A stretch of 64,000 bases of DNA from Choricystis sp. odSpoLacu1 (GCA_958009055.1 OY253659.1:124001-188000), one strand, 5' to 3'; shown: positions 42,098-53,854, counted from the first letter of the stretch. Notes: generated by a model from the letters alone, not told the origin. Translations and numbers: made by a program.

Positions 42098-42943
42098 ATG
42101 GAGGGCGCGGAGGGAGGAGCGCAAAAAAAAAACCATGTCTTTTCCAACCACGTTTTCCTGGTGAGAGGAGCGCACACCCTCCTCCCTCCCCCCCCCCCCT
42201 CCCTCCTGCGTGTGAAAGGGCGGCGGGGAATGCGTGTCGAGTTTGGATGGTGTTCACAGGGTGGGAATGGTGTGTTGGAATGGTGTGCACTCCAAAAAAA
42301 AAGGGGGGGGGGGGGGGGCAGAAAATGAATGGAAAAAGCACTCTCTGCGCGCGCAAGACAGCGTGTGTGTGGCGGGGAGCATGCAACGGCAAACGGCTCT
42401 CCGCGGGGGTGTCCAGGGGACGTGTGTAAGTACAAGTGTGCGGGCCGCCCACAACAGTGGGGACACCCCGCCACACACAGCGGTCGCGCGCGCCTAAACG
42501 AGGGGAACACAGGTTGAAAGAAAAAAACGAGCGGTGGCAAAACGAGGACGCGCCCACCAGCTAGGGGAACACACGTAAAAAAGTGGGGCAAGGGGTAAAG
42601 GGCACACACAAAAAAAAGGTCAAAAAATTTAGTGGTGTGTGTGTGGGGGGGGAATAGCGCGCGCGACGCAAACACAAATCAAAAACACGTGGGCGCGACA
42701 ATCATCATCGTCAATGAAAAAAGGAATTGGAAGGGGGGGGAAATAGGTCAAAAAGGGGAGTGTGTGGGTGGTGGGTGGGGCACACGCAGCCCCCGCCGCA
42801 AGTTTTGTGTGGGTGTGGTGGGGGGGATCTTCGAAAAAAAGCCTGGGGGGGTTTAGTGGTGTTGGTGTTGTTGGGGCCTTTGTCCACAAAGCAAAAGACG
42901 CGAAAGGGGAGCGGTGTGGGAGTGGCCGCAGCCTCGCCATTTC
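42098..42943. other. Gene-free convergent 3' region with homopolymers
   Basis: 846 bp between convergent stops. It holds C and G runs (near 42190 and 42303-42318), A runs and short GT tracts. No coding or RNA gene is supported. Confidence 0.45.
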
Positions 42944-44844
42944 TTAACACCGCTTCGCGGCCGGCGCGCCGGCCGCCTCGCCGCACGCCGCCCGCTTGGC
43001 GACGGCAGCCGGCCGCCACAGGCCAAACGCGCCCGCCGGCTGTTGCTCCTTTTGCGCCGCCGCCTGCGCGGACGCGGCGGCACCAGGCGACGACTCGGAC
43101 GACGCGCGCGCGGGGGGGGCTGCGCCGCCGCCGCGTGCCGCGCGCGCGGGGGGGGGCTGCGCCGCCGCCGCGTGCCGCGCGCGCGCTCTCGCCGCGGTCG
43201 CCCGCCTCGCCCGACCCGCCAGCGCGGGCGGCGCCCCCGATGGAGGCGGGCAGGCGCACCGCGGTGCCGGTGGCGCTAGTGCCGGAGCCGGAGCCGGCGG
43301 AGGCGCCACCTTTGGCAGGGGGTGACGCTGCGGCGGGAGCCGCCGCAGCCCCCACCGCCGCCCGCGGCGAGCGCGCGGTGGCACCCGACCCACCAGACGA
43401 GCCATCGCCGGCAGCCGATGCAGACAGGGCACGCCGGGGGGGCGCCCGGCGCGTGGCGCGCCGGCCGCGGCGGGGGGGGGGGCGGGTCGGCGTCGGCCGA
43501 GGGGGACGCATTGGTTAGAGCCGCGCGCCAGGCCGATCCATCAGCATCGTCCGCGGCAGCGGGGCGGGTCCAGCCGGCGGGTGGTTCCACGGCGGCGCGG
43601 CGGGGGGTGGAGTCGGCGTCGGCCGCGGCGGCCGCAGCAGCCGCCCGAGACGCCGTCCACTCCAGCCCGTCACTGCACCCAGAGTCGCCGTCCGAGTCGC
43701 GGTCGGTGGCTGCGCGGGCACGGGCGGGGGGAGTGCGGCGCGGCGCGCGCCCCGCCTCCCGGCGGGCGGCGGGTTGGGAGGTCGCTGTTTTTTCAAACGG
43801 CGGCTGCGGTTGCGGCGTGCCCTCGGCAGCCGCGCGCGCGCGGCGCGGTGGGCGGCCGCGGCGCCGCGCAGGGCGGCCGCAGCGGCTGTGGCGGCAGCGG
43901 TGTCCGCAGCAGCCGCCTGGACTGGCGGCGGCGCGGGCGGCGGGCGCGCCAGCGCAGGCGCCTCGGCCGCCGCGCGCTGCACGCACCCCCAAAACGGAAA
44001 CCCGGCGGGCGGCACGGCCGCGATGCTGGCGCGCACGCCCTCCCCCGCCGCCGCCACGACGGCGGCGGCGGCGGCTGCCGCGGCGGCGGCGGCCGCGACG
44101 ACGGTGTCGACGGTGGTGGGGGAGGGGGGGTGGCGGCGCGGCGGCGGCGGTGGTGGTCGCGGCGCGGGGGGAGCCGTCGCCTGGAGACGGCGGAGCGGGG
44201 GCCGCGCCGTCAATCGCGCGCCCGCCAGCCGACCGGCCGCCGGGCGAGGCGCCCGACCGGGCTGCCGCGGCGGCGGCGGCGGCAGCAGCGGCCTCCGCGG
44301 CGGCGGCGGCAGCAGCGGCCTCCGCGGCGGCGACGCCCGGCTTGCGTTTGGGGCGTGGCGGCGGCGCAGAAGCCACACCGTTGGGCGGGGGCAGCCCCGC
44401 CACCGCAGCCCGGTTGACTTTGGCGAAGAACTTCTGGGCGTGCGACCGGATCTGGATCGTGGTCTTGGTGCCGACGTGGGCTGGAGAGGGTTTGGGAAAA
44501 GGAGGGAGAGGTGTGAGCGTGAAGAAACACCCCCCCCCCCCCCCGGCGCTATGCCCCCTTCCCCCACTCTCTTTCTCACCTTCGATCTTGCGCCACGACC
44601 GGCCGTGCTCCTTGACCGCGGTCACGAACCGCATGTGCTCGTCATCCGTCCACCGCTCGCGCGGCAGCTTGGCCGCGGGGGAGGCGGCGGCCGCGGGGAG
44701 TGGCGGGGGCAGCGACTGGGGCAGCGACGACGCCGCAGTCGCCGCGTCCACGGCGGCGGCCAGGGCGGCCCCGCCCCAGGGGGCGATGGTGGTGGCGCCA
44801 TCGGTGGCGCCGGGGGCGAGGTGGAGGGGGAGTTCGTTGGGCAT
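42944..44844 (-). CDS. SHAQKF-type single-repeat MYB transcription factor (CCA1/RVE-like), four apparent frameshifts
   Basis: Exons 44580-44844 and 42944-44480. The MYB repeat is split by the intron: RERWTDDEHMRFVTAVKEHG, RSWRKIE, then AHVGTKTTIQIRSHAQKFFA. The SHAQKF form marks the circadian and light-related MYB class of the green lineage. The remainder is Ala-rich with acidic and Cys patches (TDRDSDGDSGCSDG, PPAGFPFWGCVQRAA). Following composition, the frame changes near 44124-44130 (G run), 43832-43843 (CG run), 43472-43482 (G run) and 43112-43153 (G runs). Removing one unit from each gives 598 aa, ending GAPAAKRC. The DNA-binding part is certain; the exact C-terminal path is not. Confidence 0.75.
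43103..43179. repeat. Tandem duplication within the MYB gene
   Basis: A unit of about 37 bp (CG run, G run, then ctgcgccgccgccgcgtgcc) occurs twice in direct succession. It lies inside coding sequence of the MYB factor and overlaps one of its frame changes. Confidence 0.7.
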
Positions 44845-45866
44845 GGTCGTGGGCTGTGTGGGGAAAGGGAGGAGGGTGTGGAGCAGCTGAAGTCGAAAGA
44901 GGTTTAAAACTGGCAACCACCGCCAGCGTAACGCAGGCGCTTCACCCCCAGCTCGACGCAGGGGGGATGCCCCCGGGCACAGAGCGCGCGCGCGCGCCGC
45001 CACTCCCGTCAAGAAAGCACCCACAGGGTTGTCGCTTTTGTGGCTGGGAAAAGTGCGTTTTTCCAGGCGGGCCGCCTCCGCGCCGCCCTCTCAACCTCTG
45101 CCGGCCGCGCCCACCCTTCCCCCTGTCCGTCGCGCGGCACGCCACCCCCGCCACCCGTTTCTCGGGCTCGTTCCGCGCTTGTCGAGTGGAAGCGCGCGGC
45201 CGGTGGGTGGGTGGCGGAGCGTGTGGCGCGGTGGCAGGAGACAGCCAGCCAGGCAAGCACTCCCAATTGCACGCCGCCCCGCCGCCAGCAGCCTCTCTCC
45301 TCATCAACCATCCCCCCCAAGCGCGACGAAACAGTCTCTGCTCGCCGCGGGTGGGGGTGAGCTGTGGCGCGGGGGGTGCAGCAAGCGTCGGGCGCGTGTC
45401 GTTTTTTGCCGCCCCCTGCCCATCCATCCCGCACCTTTCGAAAGCGTCACACGCTCTGCGCTGTCCTGCCAGTCTCCACAACACCTCGAGCGCGCAAGTG
45501 GGCACGCCACTGGTTGCAGTGAGGCGGGGGAAAAGGGGCGGCGCGGCGGGGAAGGGGGAGTCTCCGTCGTGTCCCACCAGGGCGTCTCCTTCTTCGTCCG
45601 AAGAGTGTCCACTTTTCCGTGAGCGACGCGTTCTCGGCCTTTCGTTTGCTTGTGGCTTGTGAGAGTTTTGGGGTACACGCACCGCCTCTGGGACACACTG
45701 GCGCACGCCCCCACTGCTCGACCACGAACAAAGACTGTCAAAAATGATTGCAAAATGAAAGGCAGGCCAGGTGGCTCGGGTTGTGGTGCAGCGGCGGTGG
45801 CAACGGCGACCACCCCCGGCGGCCGCTTTCACCCCAAAACTCCCACCGCCCACAACAAACAGTGTG
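44845..45866. other. 1-kb intergenic region upstream of the MYB gene
   Basis: 1,022 bp between the MYB start and the next gene's stop on the same strand. Open frames across it have composition unlike the surrounding proteins and no recognisable motif, so I call no gene. This is one of the longest gene-free stretches here and may carry a larger promoter. Confidence 0.4.
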
Positions 45867-47384
45867 TCACCAGTACATGCCAAAACCCAGCCTCTTGGGC
45901 TCGCTGTCCACCGCCCACGCGGGCACGCCCACTTCACAGCGTTCCGCGCCCGCGGCCGCGCGCGCGGCCACGACACTCCGCACTCCCCGCGGCAACGCTT
46001 CAGGGCGCCACACTCCTGGCGGTACGGTCCCGTCCAGCAGGGCGGCCGCAAAGGCGGCGGTGCAGGTGCTGTCGTGTGTGGGAGGAAGGGAGGGAGAGGG
46101 TGAGCCTGGCGTGCGTGTGTGTGCACCCCCCTCTCCCCCCTCCACACACCCCTTCACTCACCCGACCGCCGCCGCCATGTCCCTGTGCACATAGATCGCG
46201 GCCGCCGCCTCCCCCGCCGTGGTCTCCAGGTCGGCCCGCACCGCCACGGTGCGGTCGGCACCCAGAGCGTCGGCGGCGGCGATGAGGGGAGCCAACGCTG
46301 CCCCGACGCGGGCGGCCGTCTCTCTGTCGGTCACCCACGCGCGCGGCGCGGCCGCAGCAAACACCGCCATCGCCAGATTGAACACGGCGGGCGCGATGCC
46401 AAACCGGGCTGACACGGAGGGCACGCCCAGGCACGTGGCCGCGGCCTCGACTTCGGGCAGGTCGATGAGCGCGACGGAGCGCGTGCCGACGCCGCGCCCG
46501 AAATCGACCGACCGCGCTTGAGACCACGGCCGCGCGGACACGCGCGCCCCCTCCGACCATGCTGCCGCCCGCGTGCCCGCCAGCAGCAGGGTGGCGGCCA
46601 GGACGGCGGGCCCCGCGCCCCCGGTGCCCGCCACAAAGTAGGAGTAGCGCAGGCGGGACAGGGAGGAGGCGGGGTGGCTGGACGCGTCGCCACCCCCACC
46701 CCCTCCTCTCACGCTGTCCACCAACGCCGCCCCCAACAGCCCCGACAGGCCGGGAAACACGCCGGCTGTCGTGATGGCGGGCACGCCGGCCGCGCGAGCG
46801 GCAGCGTCGGCGGCGAGAGCGGACTGAGAGGGAGAGGAAGAGGTGGAGGGGGGGGGGGGGGGGGGGGGGGGGTTGGCTTGTCTTCTTTCGCTCCCTCTCA
46901 CCCTTCCCTCCAATCCACACCACACACACCAACTCACCCGCGCCCACGCTGCATCGTCGCACACGTCGACGTACGGCACGCCCGCCTCGATCGCGGCGGC
47001 CAGGGGGGCCGGCACGCCGCCGCGCCCGCGCCCCGCGCCCTCCGCTTGAAACGGGCCCGCCGTGTGGATGAGCAGGTCGGCGCCCTGCAGGGCGGCCACG
47101 AGGCCGGGCGCGTCGCCCGCGTCGACGCGCAGGAACTGGGCGGTGGTGGCGGCGGCGGAGGAGGGAGGGTCGCGGCCGGCGGTGACGATGGAAACTCCTG
47201 GAACCAGCTTCTGCAGCGCGGCCGCCGCGGAGCCGCCCACCCGGCCTGCGCCACCCAGCACGACGACGCGCTTGGGGGTGGAGGGTGGGGGGGTCGCGTC
47301 CGCGCGGGCAGCGTGTGCGCGCTGGCGGGCGCTGCCGGTCACGCGCATTGAGGGGGTGGAGGTTGGCAGGGACATGGTCAGCAT
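45867..47384 (-). CDS. Saccharopine-dehydrogenase-like oxidoreductase, probably organellar
   Basis: Exons 46938-47384, 46162-46823 and 45867-46068; 436 aa. The N-terminus (MLTMSLPTSTPSMRVTGSAR) is Ser/Thr/Arg-rich and suits plastid import. The Rossmann fold opens with RVVVLGGAGRVGGSAAAAL, with the GxGxxG-type loop, followed by ADLLIHTAGPFQ and GVPYVDVCDD. The middle domain has GVPAITTAGVFPGLSGLLGA and RYSYFVAGTGGAGP. Such proteins are common in algae and plants; the substrate is unknown and lysine catabolism should not be assumed. Intron 1 contains an unbroken G run (C on the coding strand) at about 46849-46872. Confidence 0.75.
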
Positions 47385-47541
47385 GTGAGCGGGGGCTGCG
47401 TGCCAGCAGGCGCCCCGATTGGGAGAGCGGAGGAGGCCCGGGAAAAGCAAGCGGCCGCAAGTGTTTTGTGTGAGGACACGCGTTTTTGTCAAATCGCTTC
47501 TCTTCGCGCTACTTTCTCTCGGGTGCCTCCTCTTCTGCCCA
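47385..47541. promoter_or_regulatory. Bidirectional promoter region, saccharopine-DH-like/SLC25
   Basis: 157 bp between divergent start codons; no distinct motif noted. Confidence 0.35.
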
Positions 47542-48704
47542 ATGCCCACTCCAGACGGCGTCGGCCCGCCCGACGCCACTGTAGTGGCCTTGACTCCTCC
47601 TCCCCTGCGCGCCCGCCTCATAGCGGCAGCAGGCGCGTCCGCCGCGTCCGCCCTGGTAGTCACCCCGCTCGACGTTGTCAAGACGCGGCTCCAGGCGGCC
47701 ACCACCATGGCGCCCGCCTCCGTGTTGTCTCTGGCGGGGGCGGGGGTGGGGAGCAGTGTGGGCGGCGGGCGCGCGGCCGCGGTGGCGCGCGGAATTGTGG
47801 CAGCAGAAGGCGTGCGCGGCCTGTGGCAGGGCACCAACTATGCGCTACTGATGAGTGTTCCGATGGTATGAGATGAGATGAGAGGATGGGTGGGGAGAGG
47901 CAGCGGAGAGGAGGGGGCAATTGGCAAGAGAGAAGCGCCTGCTCCGCGACGGAGGGGGCGTTCCCTCCTCTCAACCACACACACACGCTCACACACACCC
48001 TTTTCCCCATCCCCTAGGTCGGCGTCTACATGCCCCTCTACGATGAAGCCCTGGCCTTCCTCCAGGCCCGCGGCGCGGGCGGCGCGGGGGGCGCAGCACT
48101 GGCGGGCGGCGCCGCGCGCGCGGCCGCCGCGCTCGCCACCGCGCCGTTGGAGCTGGCCCGCACCCGGGCTCAAGCGCCAGGCGGTGGCCTGCCGCCTTTG
48201 CCTCGTGTTGTGGCGGGTGGCGGGATCACCGCGTTGGCTAGGGTGGCTTGGACTGGCGGCGCCGCCACACTCGCTCGCGACGTCCCCTTCTCCGCTCTCT
48301 ACTGGGGCCTGCTGGAGCCCGCCCGCTCCGCCGTCCTGGCTGCTTGGGGCGACACAGAGCACGCTGCGGTGGCAGTGGCGGGCGCCAACCTGGTGGGCGG
48401 CGCAACAGCAGGCGCCGCCGCGGCCGCCGCCACCACCCCTCTAGACGTCGTCAAAACCAAGCTCCAACTAGAAGCAGGCAGCGGCCCCCCCGGCACCCGC
48501 ACGCCCGGCGTGTGGGCCACGCTGCGCTCAGTCGCAGCCGCGCGCGGCACGCGCGGTCTCTTTGCCGGCGTCGGCCCCCGCTCCGCGCGGGCCGCCCCCG
48601 CGTGCGCCATCGTGGTGGCGGCTTACGAGTTGCTCAAGATGGTGGTGGGGGGGGAGGTGACCAGGTCGGAGAACATTGCGGGTGGGTTGCTGGAGGAGAG
48701 TTAG
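47542..48704 (+). CDS. Mitochondrial carrier, SLC25A39/40 (Mtm1)-like
   Basis: Exons 47542-47865 and 48018-48704; 336 aa. Two PLDVVKT carrier signatures are clear (TPLDVVKTRLQ near residue 38 and TPLDVVKTKLQ in the third repeat), and the second repeat has a looser APLELARTRAQ. Subfamily features include LWQGTNYALLMSVPMVGVYM and TLARDVPFSALYWGLLE, which match the Mtm1/SLC25A39/40 group, linked to mitochondrial glutathione import and manganese/iron handling. Each repeat carries two hydrophobic helices. Assignment to the superfamily is certain; the subfamily is a motif-level inference. Confidence 0.82.
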
Positions 48705-48905
48705 TTTTTTGTTTTGCTTTTTTTCGCTTGCCTTCATTCTTTGCGGGTGCGCCCCGCACCCTCCCCGTTGACAGATTTCTAATTCTTTGCTGTAGCACCC
48801 CCCCCCCCCCCAAACACACGCCCGAGCTTGAGATTCGCGCTTTGATTGTATTCCATGTTTGTCATTTTGACAAAAAGAAAAAACGTTTTTTTTCTCCTTT
48901 CACCA

Positions 48906-49289
48906 TCACTCCACCACCACCATCCACGGCCGCGTCGTCCACCCCGTCACCAGGCCGGCTTTGACGTAGGCGTCCCCCTCCACAAAGGACCGGATTTCGT
49001 CCTCGGTGGCGGCTGGCGTGAAAACGAACAGGCCCGCGTCGACGGGGTTGGCCAGCGCGCCGGCCATCAACAGCTTGCCGGCTGTCTTGGCATCCCTGGC
49101 GCCCTGCAAGTGAGCATCACGATACGGCCCACGTTTCTCCAAAATATCGGGGGTGTAGTTGAGTGTGAGCAGGGTGTAGGTCGGGGGTGGAGGCGGGGTC
49201 TGTGCGGACGACGCCATCGCGGCGACGCGGGGGCGGTGAACGGCGCGGAGGGTGACGGGGGCGGCCACGCGCAGGAGGGCGCGCTGCAT
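48906..49289 (-). CDS. YCII-domain protein with mitochondrial-type presequence
   Basis: Single exon, 127 aa. Residues 1-30 (MQRALLRVAAPVTLRAVHRP) are Arg-rich and amphipathic, as for mitochondrial import. The YCII fold follows: TYTLLTLNYTPDILEKRGPY with the conserved His in RDAHLQGARDA, GKLLMAGALANPVDAGLFVF, DEIRSFVEGDAYVKAGL and TTRPWMVV. The His and Asp pattern is that of the family, whose members are small dimeric proteins of mostly unknown function. Confidence 0.87.
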   Translation of the reverse strand: MQRALLRVAAPVTLRAVHRPRVAAMASSAQTPPPPPTYTLLTLNYTPDILEKRGPYRDAHLQGARDAKTAGKLLMAGALANPVDAGLFVFTPAATEDEIRSFVEGDAYVKAGLVTGWTTRPWMVVVE

Positions 49290-49947
49290 GAACGGTTGTG
49301 GGAGAGGAAGCGTCGGAATTCGGTCGAGGCGCGCAGGGGAGTTTTTTGTTCGCTACGCAGTCTTCTGCGCCGCTTTTTCCTTTTTCCCACGCGTCTCCCT
49401 CTCCCCCGGCGTGGGCGTGTGCACACAAAACGCAGGGTACGTGGCGTGCGACCATTGCGCTGAAGCTGACACAGCAAGAGATAGAGAAGCTGCGCGCGCC
49501 TCCTCCGGTCGCGCCCGCGCCGCGCCCGCAGTGCGTGTCAATTTTTCCCACCGCTGTGCTTCCCTCCTCCCCCCCGATCCGCTGCGCCCCTGCCGCCTCG
49601 CGGCCTGTGTGTTGCCACGACCACAGACTTCGGTCCCCGGGGGCACGGGGCGGCGCTGGGCGCGCGGACGGGCGCCCGCTCCGCTGCGCCCTTTCCCGGC
49701 CGCCCAATGGTCTCTGCGCGCGCCCAACGCCTTCTCTCACGCACCTCCCCCCCTCCCTCCAGCGGCTCCCACCGTTCTGCACACACAAGAGAGAGAGCGC
49801 CAGCGGGTGACCAGGCGCGCTTGAACCGACGCACGCGCTCTGTGCGTGCACCGCGGGGAAGGTCCTTCTTCGCTCGCGGGTCCCCCCCGCTCCCCAAAGC
49901 GTCACGCGCTGCCCCCTCGCTTCCACCCCACCCCACCCCACACCACC
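49290..49947. other. Divergent intergenic region upstream of the triple-RRM gene
   Basis: 658 bp between divergent starts. GC-rich, with C-rich stretches near 49560. No gene or RNA recognised. Confidence 0.35.
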
Positions 49948-51830
49948 ATGCTGGCCACCGCCCCTCCTACCTCCCTGCCGCCCCCCCTGGCCCCCGACTC
50001 GCCACCACAGGAGGGAGGTGATGGCGACGCCGCACACGCCGCCCCCGATACGCGCCCCCGCGCGCCTCCCCCCTCCGACGACACCTCCGCCGGCCGCAAG
50101 CTCGTCGTGCTGGGCCTGCCCTGGGACACGGACGACGCCGCCCTGCGCGCCCACTTTGAGGAGGCGGGGTCGAACGGGGGGTTGGTGGACATCGAGGACG
50201 CGATCGTTTTGCGCGACCGCGCGACGGGGCGCTCGCGCGGCTTTGGCTTTGTCACGTGCACCCACGCGGCCGACGCGGCGGACGTGGTCGCCTCCTCTCC
50301 CCACACCATCGATGGGCGGCGGTGCGAAGCCCGGTTCGCGGCGCCCCGCGGCGCTCCGAGCGCTTCCGCGCCCGCGCCCGCCCCCGCCCCGCGCTGCGCG
50401 CGTGTCTTTGTCGCCCGCGTCCCGCCGTCCGTCACTGACGCCGAGTTCCGGGCTCACTTCGAAGCATTCGGCGCCGTCACCGACGCCTACATGCCTCGCG
50501 ACGCGGCGAAAGGCGGGCACCGCGGGATTGGGTTTGTGACGTTCGCGTCCCCGTCCTCAGTGGACGCTGTGGTGTCCACCCCCCACCGCCTGGGCGGCGC
50601 CGACGTGGCCGTCGACAGGGCCACCCCAAAAGAACGCGACCGGGGGGGCGGCCTGGCGGCGCTGGTGGCGGCGTCTGCCGGCTCGGCCGCGTGGAGTGGG
50701 GGGTGGGCGCCGCCGCCGCCGCCGCCCGCCGCGCGCGCGGCGCAGGGGTGGGGTGCGCCGCCGCCGCCCCCGCCTCCCCCTCCCCAACAACTGCGCCTGC
50801 CCTCCCACCTGGACTACGCATACGGCGGCGCGTCCCCCGACGCGTACGGCTTTGCGCCGCCGTCGCCGCCGCGCACGCGGACACAACCCTTTGCCGCGGC
50901 GCCGGGCCCGGCCGCCGCCGCCCTGGCCGCGTTCACGGCGGCGGGGGACGCGCTGCTGCAGCAGCCCAGCGACACCACCCAAGCCTCCCACCAAGCGTTG
51001 CAGGGGCTGTCGCTGGGGGGGCCGGGCCTCGCAGACGCTGCTGTCGCGTCGGCGGCTGCGGCCGCGCGAGGCGCCACCGGCCCCCCCTCCCTCGGCGGCA
51101 CCTCCGCCACCCTGTCCGTGACGACCGCGCGGTCGGGGCACGGCAGCCTGGCCAGCGGGGGAGGCAGCGCGATGGGTGGCCGCACCGCGCCGCCGCCGCC
51201 GCGGTCCGCAGTCTCAGCGGGCGGCCCCCCGGACGCGCGGGCGGGGCCCCGCATCTTTGTGGGCAAGCTGCCGCGGGACGCGACCGAGGGCGACGTCAAG
51301 GACCACTTTTCCAAGTGAGTGTGGTTGGTGTGTGGGTGGGAGGGGGGTGGAGACAGAGAGGGAACATACACAACACAACAAAAAACGACACCCAAGCAAG
51401 AAGGCGCACGCCCACACCTCTTCCCCTCCTTTCCCTCCCCACCAGATTCGGCTACGTCATGGACGTCTACCTTCCCCGCGACCGCACCAACCGGGCTGAG
51501 CACAGGGGGTTTGGGTTTGTGACGTTTGAGACTGCCACCGCGCTGCGCCGCGTCGTCGCGGCCGGCGCCCACACCATTCGCGGCGCGGCCGTCGCCATCG
51601 ATGCCGCCGTCCCCCGCCGCGACGACGGAGGCGGCAGCGTCGTCAGTGATGGCGGCGGCGGTGGCGAGGGAGGCGGCGGTGGCGGTGGCTCTGGGTCGGC
51701 GGCTTCAGCGCCCCCCGCGTCGCCGCCCGGGTTTGCTGACTCAGCCGCCGCGCCCACCGACGCGGGCGGCGTGGCCGGCCCCGCCCGCGGCCACGAGCCC
51801 CGTCCGAGGGCCGCGTTCAAGCCGTATTGA
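49948..51830 (+). CDS. RNA-binding protein with three RRM domains
   Basis: Exons 49948-51314 and 51446-51830; 583 aa. RRM1 (from about residue 50) has KLVVLGLPWDTD as RNP2 and SRGFGFVTC as RNP1. RRM2 has RVFVARVPPSVTD and GIGFVTF. RRM3 has RIFVGKLPRDATEGDVKDHF and, across the intron, RGFGFVTF. Between RRM2 and RRM3 is a long Ala/Pro/Gly linker. The first two RRMs are close together, as in Musashi/DAZAP and hnRNP A types, but no single orthologue was recognised. A role in mRNA regulation is likely; the compartment is unknown. Confidence 0.87.
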
Positions 51831-52651
51831 GAGAGAGAGCGGACGGCGTGTGTGTGTGTGTGTGTGTGCCGCCGCCGTCTTGGTTTGCACTGTCCCGGCG
51901 ACCACCCCGGCCCCGTCGCCCCGCCGTCCCCCCCCGTTGTGTTTTTGCGAGTGTGTCTTTCGAGTGTCTCCCTCCCCCAACCACTACTCTTCCGTTTTAC
52001 GAGCGGGCTTCCCCCCTCCCCTTTTGCGCCCCCATTAAAAGAGAACACCCCCCTTCTTCCCCCCCAAGGCAAGACGATACGCAGAGAGAGAGAGAGAGAG
52101 AGAGTGAGCGCGTGTGTGTGTGCATGTGTGTGTTTCGAGCGTTCTTCCATTCATTAGCGATTGTTGTTTCCTTTTGAGGAGCGTCCCCCCCCCCCCCCCC
52201 CCGACTTCTTTTCCACCGAGAGCGTTGCGTGTGAGTGCCCCCCCCCCCCCCCCCCCCCCCCCATTCTTATTTGATGCGTGCGTGTTGCATGCGTGAGGCC
52301 CAGGCTGCCCAGATGGTGGCCTGTGTGCGGAAAAACAGGCCTCCCGCCTTTCGTTTTCCGCTCCCCCCGCGCGTTGCCGCCGCGAGCGAGCGAGTGCCCC
52401 CCCCCCAAAAAAAAGACACGATCCCTTTTTTACGTCAGGACAAACAACACAGAGACCCCTGTGCGAGAGCGCGCGTGTGTGTGAGTGATGCGTGTGTGAG
52501 AGTGCGTGAGTTGCGTTAGGGCGGTGTGTGTTAAAAAACGAGAAACGAAACATCGAAAAAAAAATTCACTCTCGCGCGCGTGTTTGACCGCCGACCGTTT
52601 TTCCTGCCGGCTCTCCTTCCCTCCCTCCTCCCTGCAAAAGCCGACGCCCAG
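51831..52651. repeat. Low-complexity intergenic region: GT, GA and poly-C tracts
   Basis: 821 bp between the RRM gene and the ankyrin gene. It contains GT repeats (about 51849-51868 and 52111-52130), a GA repeat (52083-52104) and long C runs at about 52186-52202 and 52238-52262. No gene is seen. It is the densest microsatellite cluster in the window. Confidence 0.6.
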
Positions 52652-53713
52652 ATGCCGTTTGACCTCATTGTGCGTGTGGGGAGAGGGGGGGCGAGGGGAA
52701 GGGTGAGGACGAGACCTCACGTCCCGCGACCTCACGTCCTGCGTCCCCCGCCCGCCCCCTCCCTCCCCCTTCCCCCCACCCAGTCGGGCGTCTTCATCCC
52801 CGAGAAGTCCAACATCTGGCGCGACTGCGTGGATGGCTACTACGACTGGGTGAAGGAACACATTCTGGAGGTGTGCGTGAGAGAGAGAGGGCGGGAGGGG
52901 AAGGGCGCGGGTCGGCAGTTTTTTCGCCGTGCCTCTTCGCTCCTCCCTCTCTCCGACCACCCCCCGCCGCCCCTTCCCAACCCACACACACACCAGGGCG
53001 CCCCCCTCAACGATGCCGACCACTGTGGTGACCCCCCCCTCGTGCTGGCCGCGGCCAACGGTGCGTGCGTGAGTGTGTGTGGGCGAGGGGCGGGGAGCAC
53101 ACAGACACACACTCACGCCAAAAAACCGCCCCCTCTTTCCTCCTCCCTCAGGCCACGTCGCTGTCATGCAGCTGCTGCTGGAGGAGGGCGCCGACGTGGA
53201 CCAGCGCAACGTGGTGAGTGTGTGGGGGCGTGTGTGTGTGGGGGCTGGCTTCTTTGCTCTTTCGCCCCGCTTTCTCTCCCACCCCCCAACCAACCCCTCC
53301 CAAACACACACCAGATGGGGGAAACCCCCCTCATCCGGGCCGCTCACAACGGCCAACCCGCCGCCGTCACCACCCTGCTGGCCGCGGGCGCCGCGGTGGG
53401 GGCGGTGGACGCGGGCGACAACACCCCCCTGCACTGGGCCGCGATGCGGGGGCACGTGGAGTGTGTGACGGTGCTGGTGAAAGCGGGGGCCGATGTGCAT
53501 GCGCGCAACAAGCAGGTGAGAGAGAGGGAGAGGGAGGAGGTGTGGGTTTGTGGTGTGGAGAGAGCGTGATGGAAAAACAATAGACAACCACCCCCTTTTT
53601 CTTTCCCTCCCCTCCCACCCTTCCAGGACAAAACGCCGGCCGACCTGTGCCAGCCCTGCTGGTCGCCCGCCTACCGCTACGCCCGGGAAGCGCTGGCCGC
53701 TGCGGGCGCGTGA
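52652..53713 (+). CDS. Ankyrin-repeat protein, six exons
   Basis: Exons 52652-52669, 52784-52870, 52997-53060, 53152-53213, 53315-53515 and 53627-53713; 172 aa, all junctions consistent in phase. The N-terminus, GVFIPEKSNIWRDCVDGYYD, is not ankyrin-like. Ankyrin repeats follow: PPLVLAAANGHVAVMQLLLE, TPLIRAAHNGQPAAVTTLLA and TPLHWAAMRGHVECVTVLVK, then a degenerate cap, DKTPADLCQ. It is probably a small adaptor that binds another protein; the partner is unknown. Intron density is the highest in the window. Confidence 0.82.
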
Positions 53714-53854
53714 GGAAGGGAGAGAGAAGACAGGCAAAAAGAGGGGGTTACATGAAAACGTTTTTTTTTCTTTTTTTTCTTTTTTCCCTTTTCAACCCAG
53801 AAGGATTTTTGTCACCGACCCACTCTCCCCCAAACACACACACTCTCACTCCCA

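Noticed and set aside
43103..43179. CRISPR-like repeat
   Set aside because: Only two head-to-tail copies without unique spacers, inside a coding region of a eukaryotic genome.
44900..44980. Possible tRNA gene
   Set aside because: No cloverleaf arms or conserved GGTTCRA-type loop could be fitted.
44942..46147. Open frame of about 400 codons upstream of the MYB gene
   Set aside because: Composition is unlike real proteins here (many Cys, Trp, His), it overlaps a true exon of the saccharopine-DH-like gene, and no domain is visible.
46849..46872. G/C run as a sequencing gap or coding break
   Set aside because: It lies in an intron, so it does not affect the reading frame.
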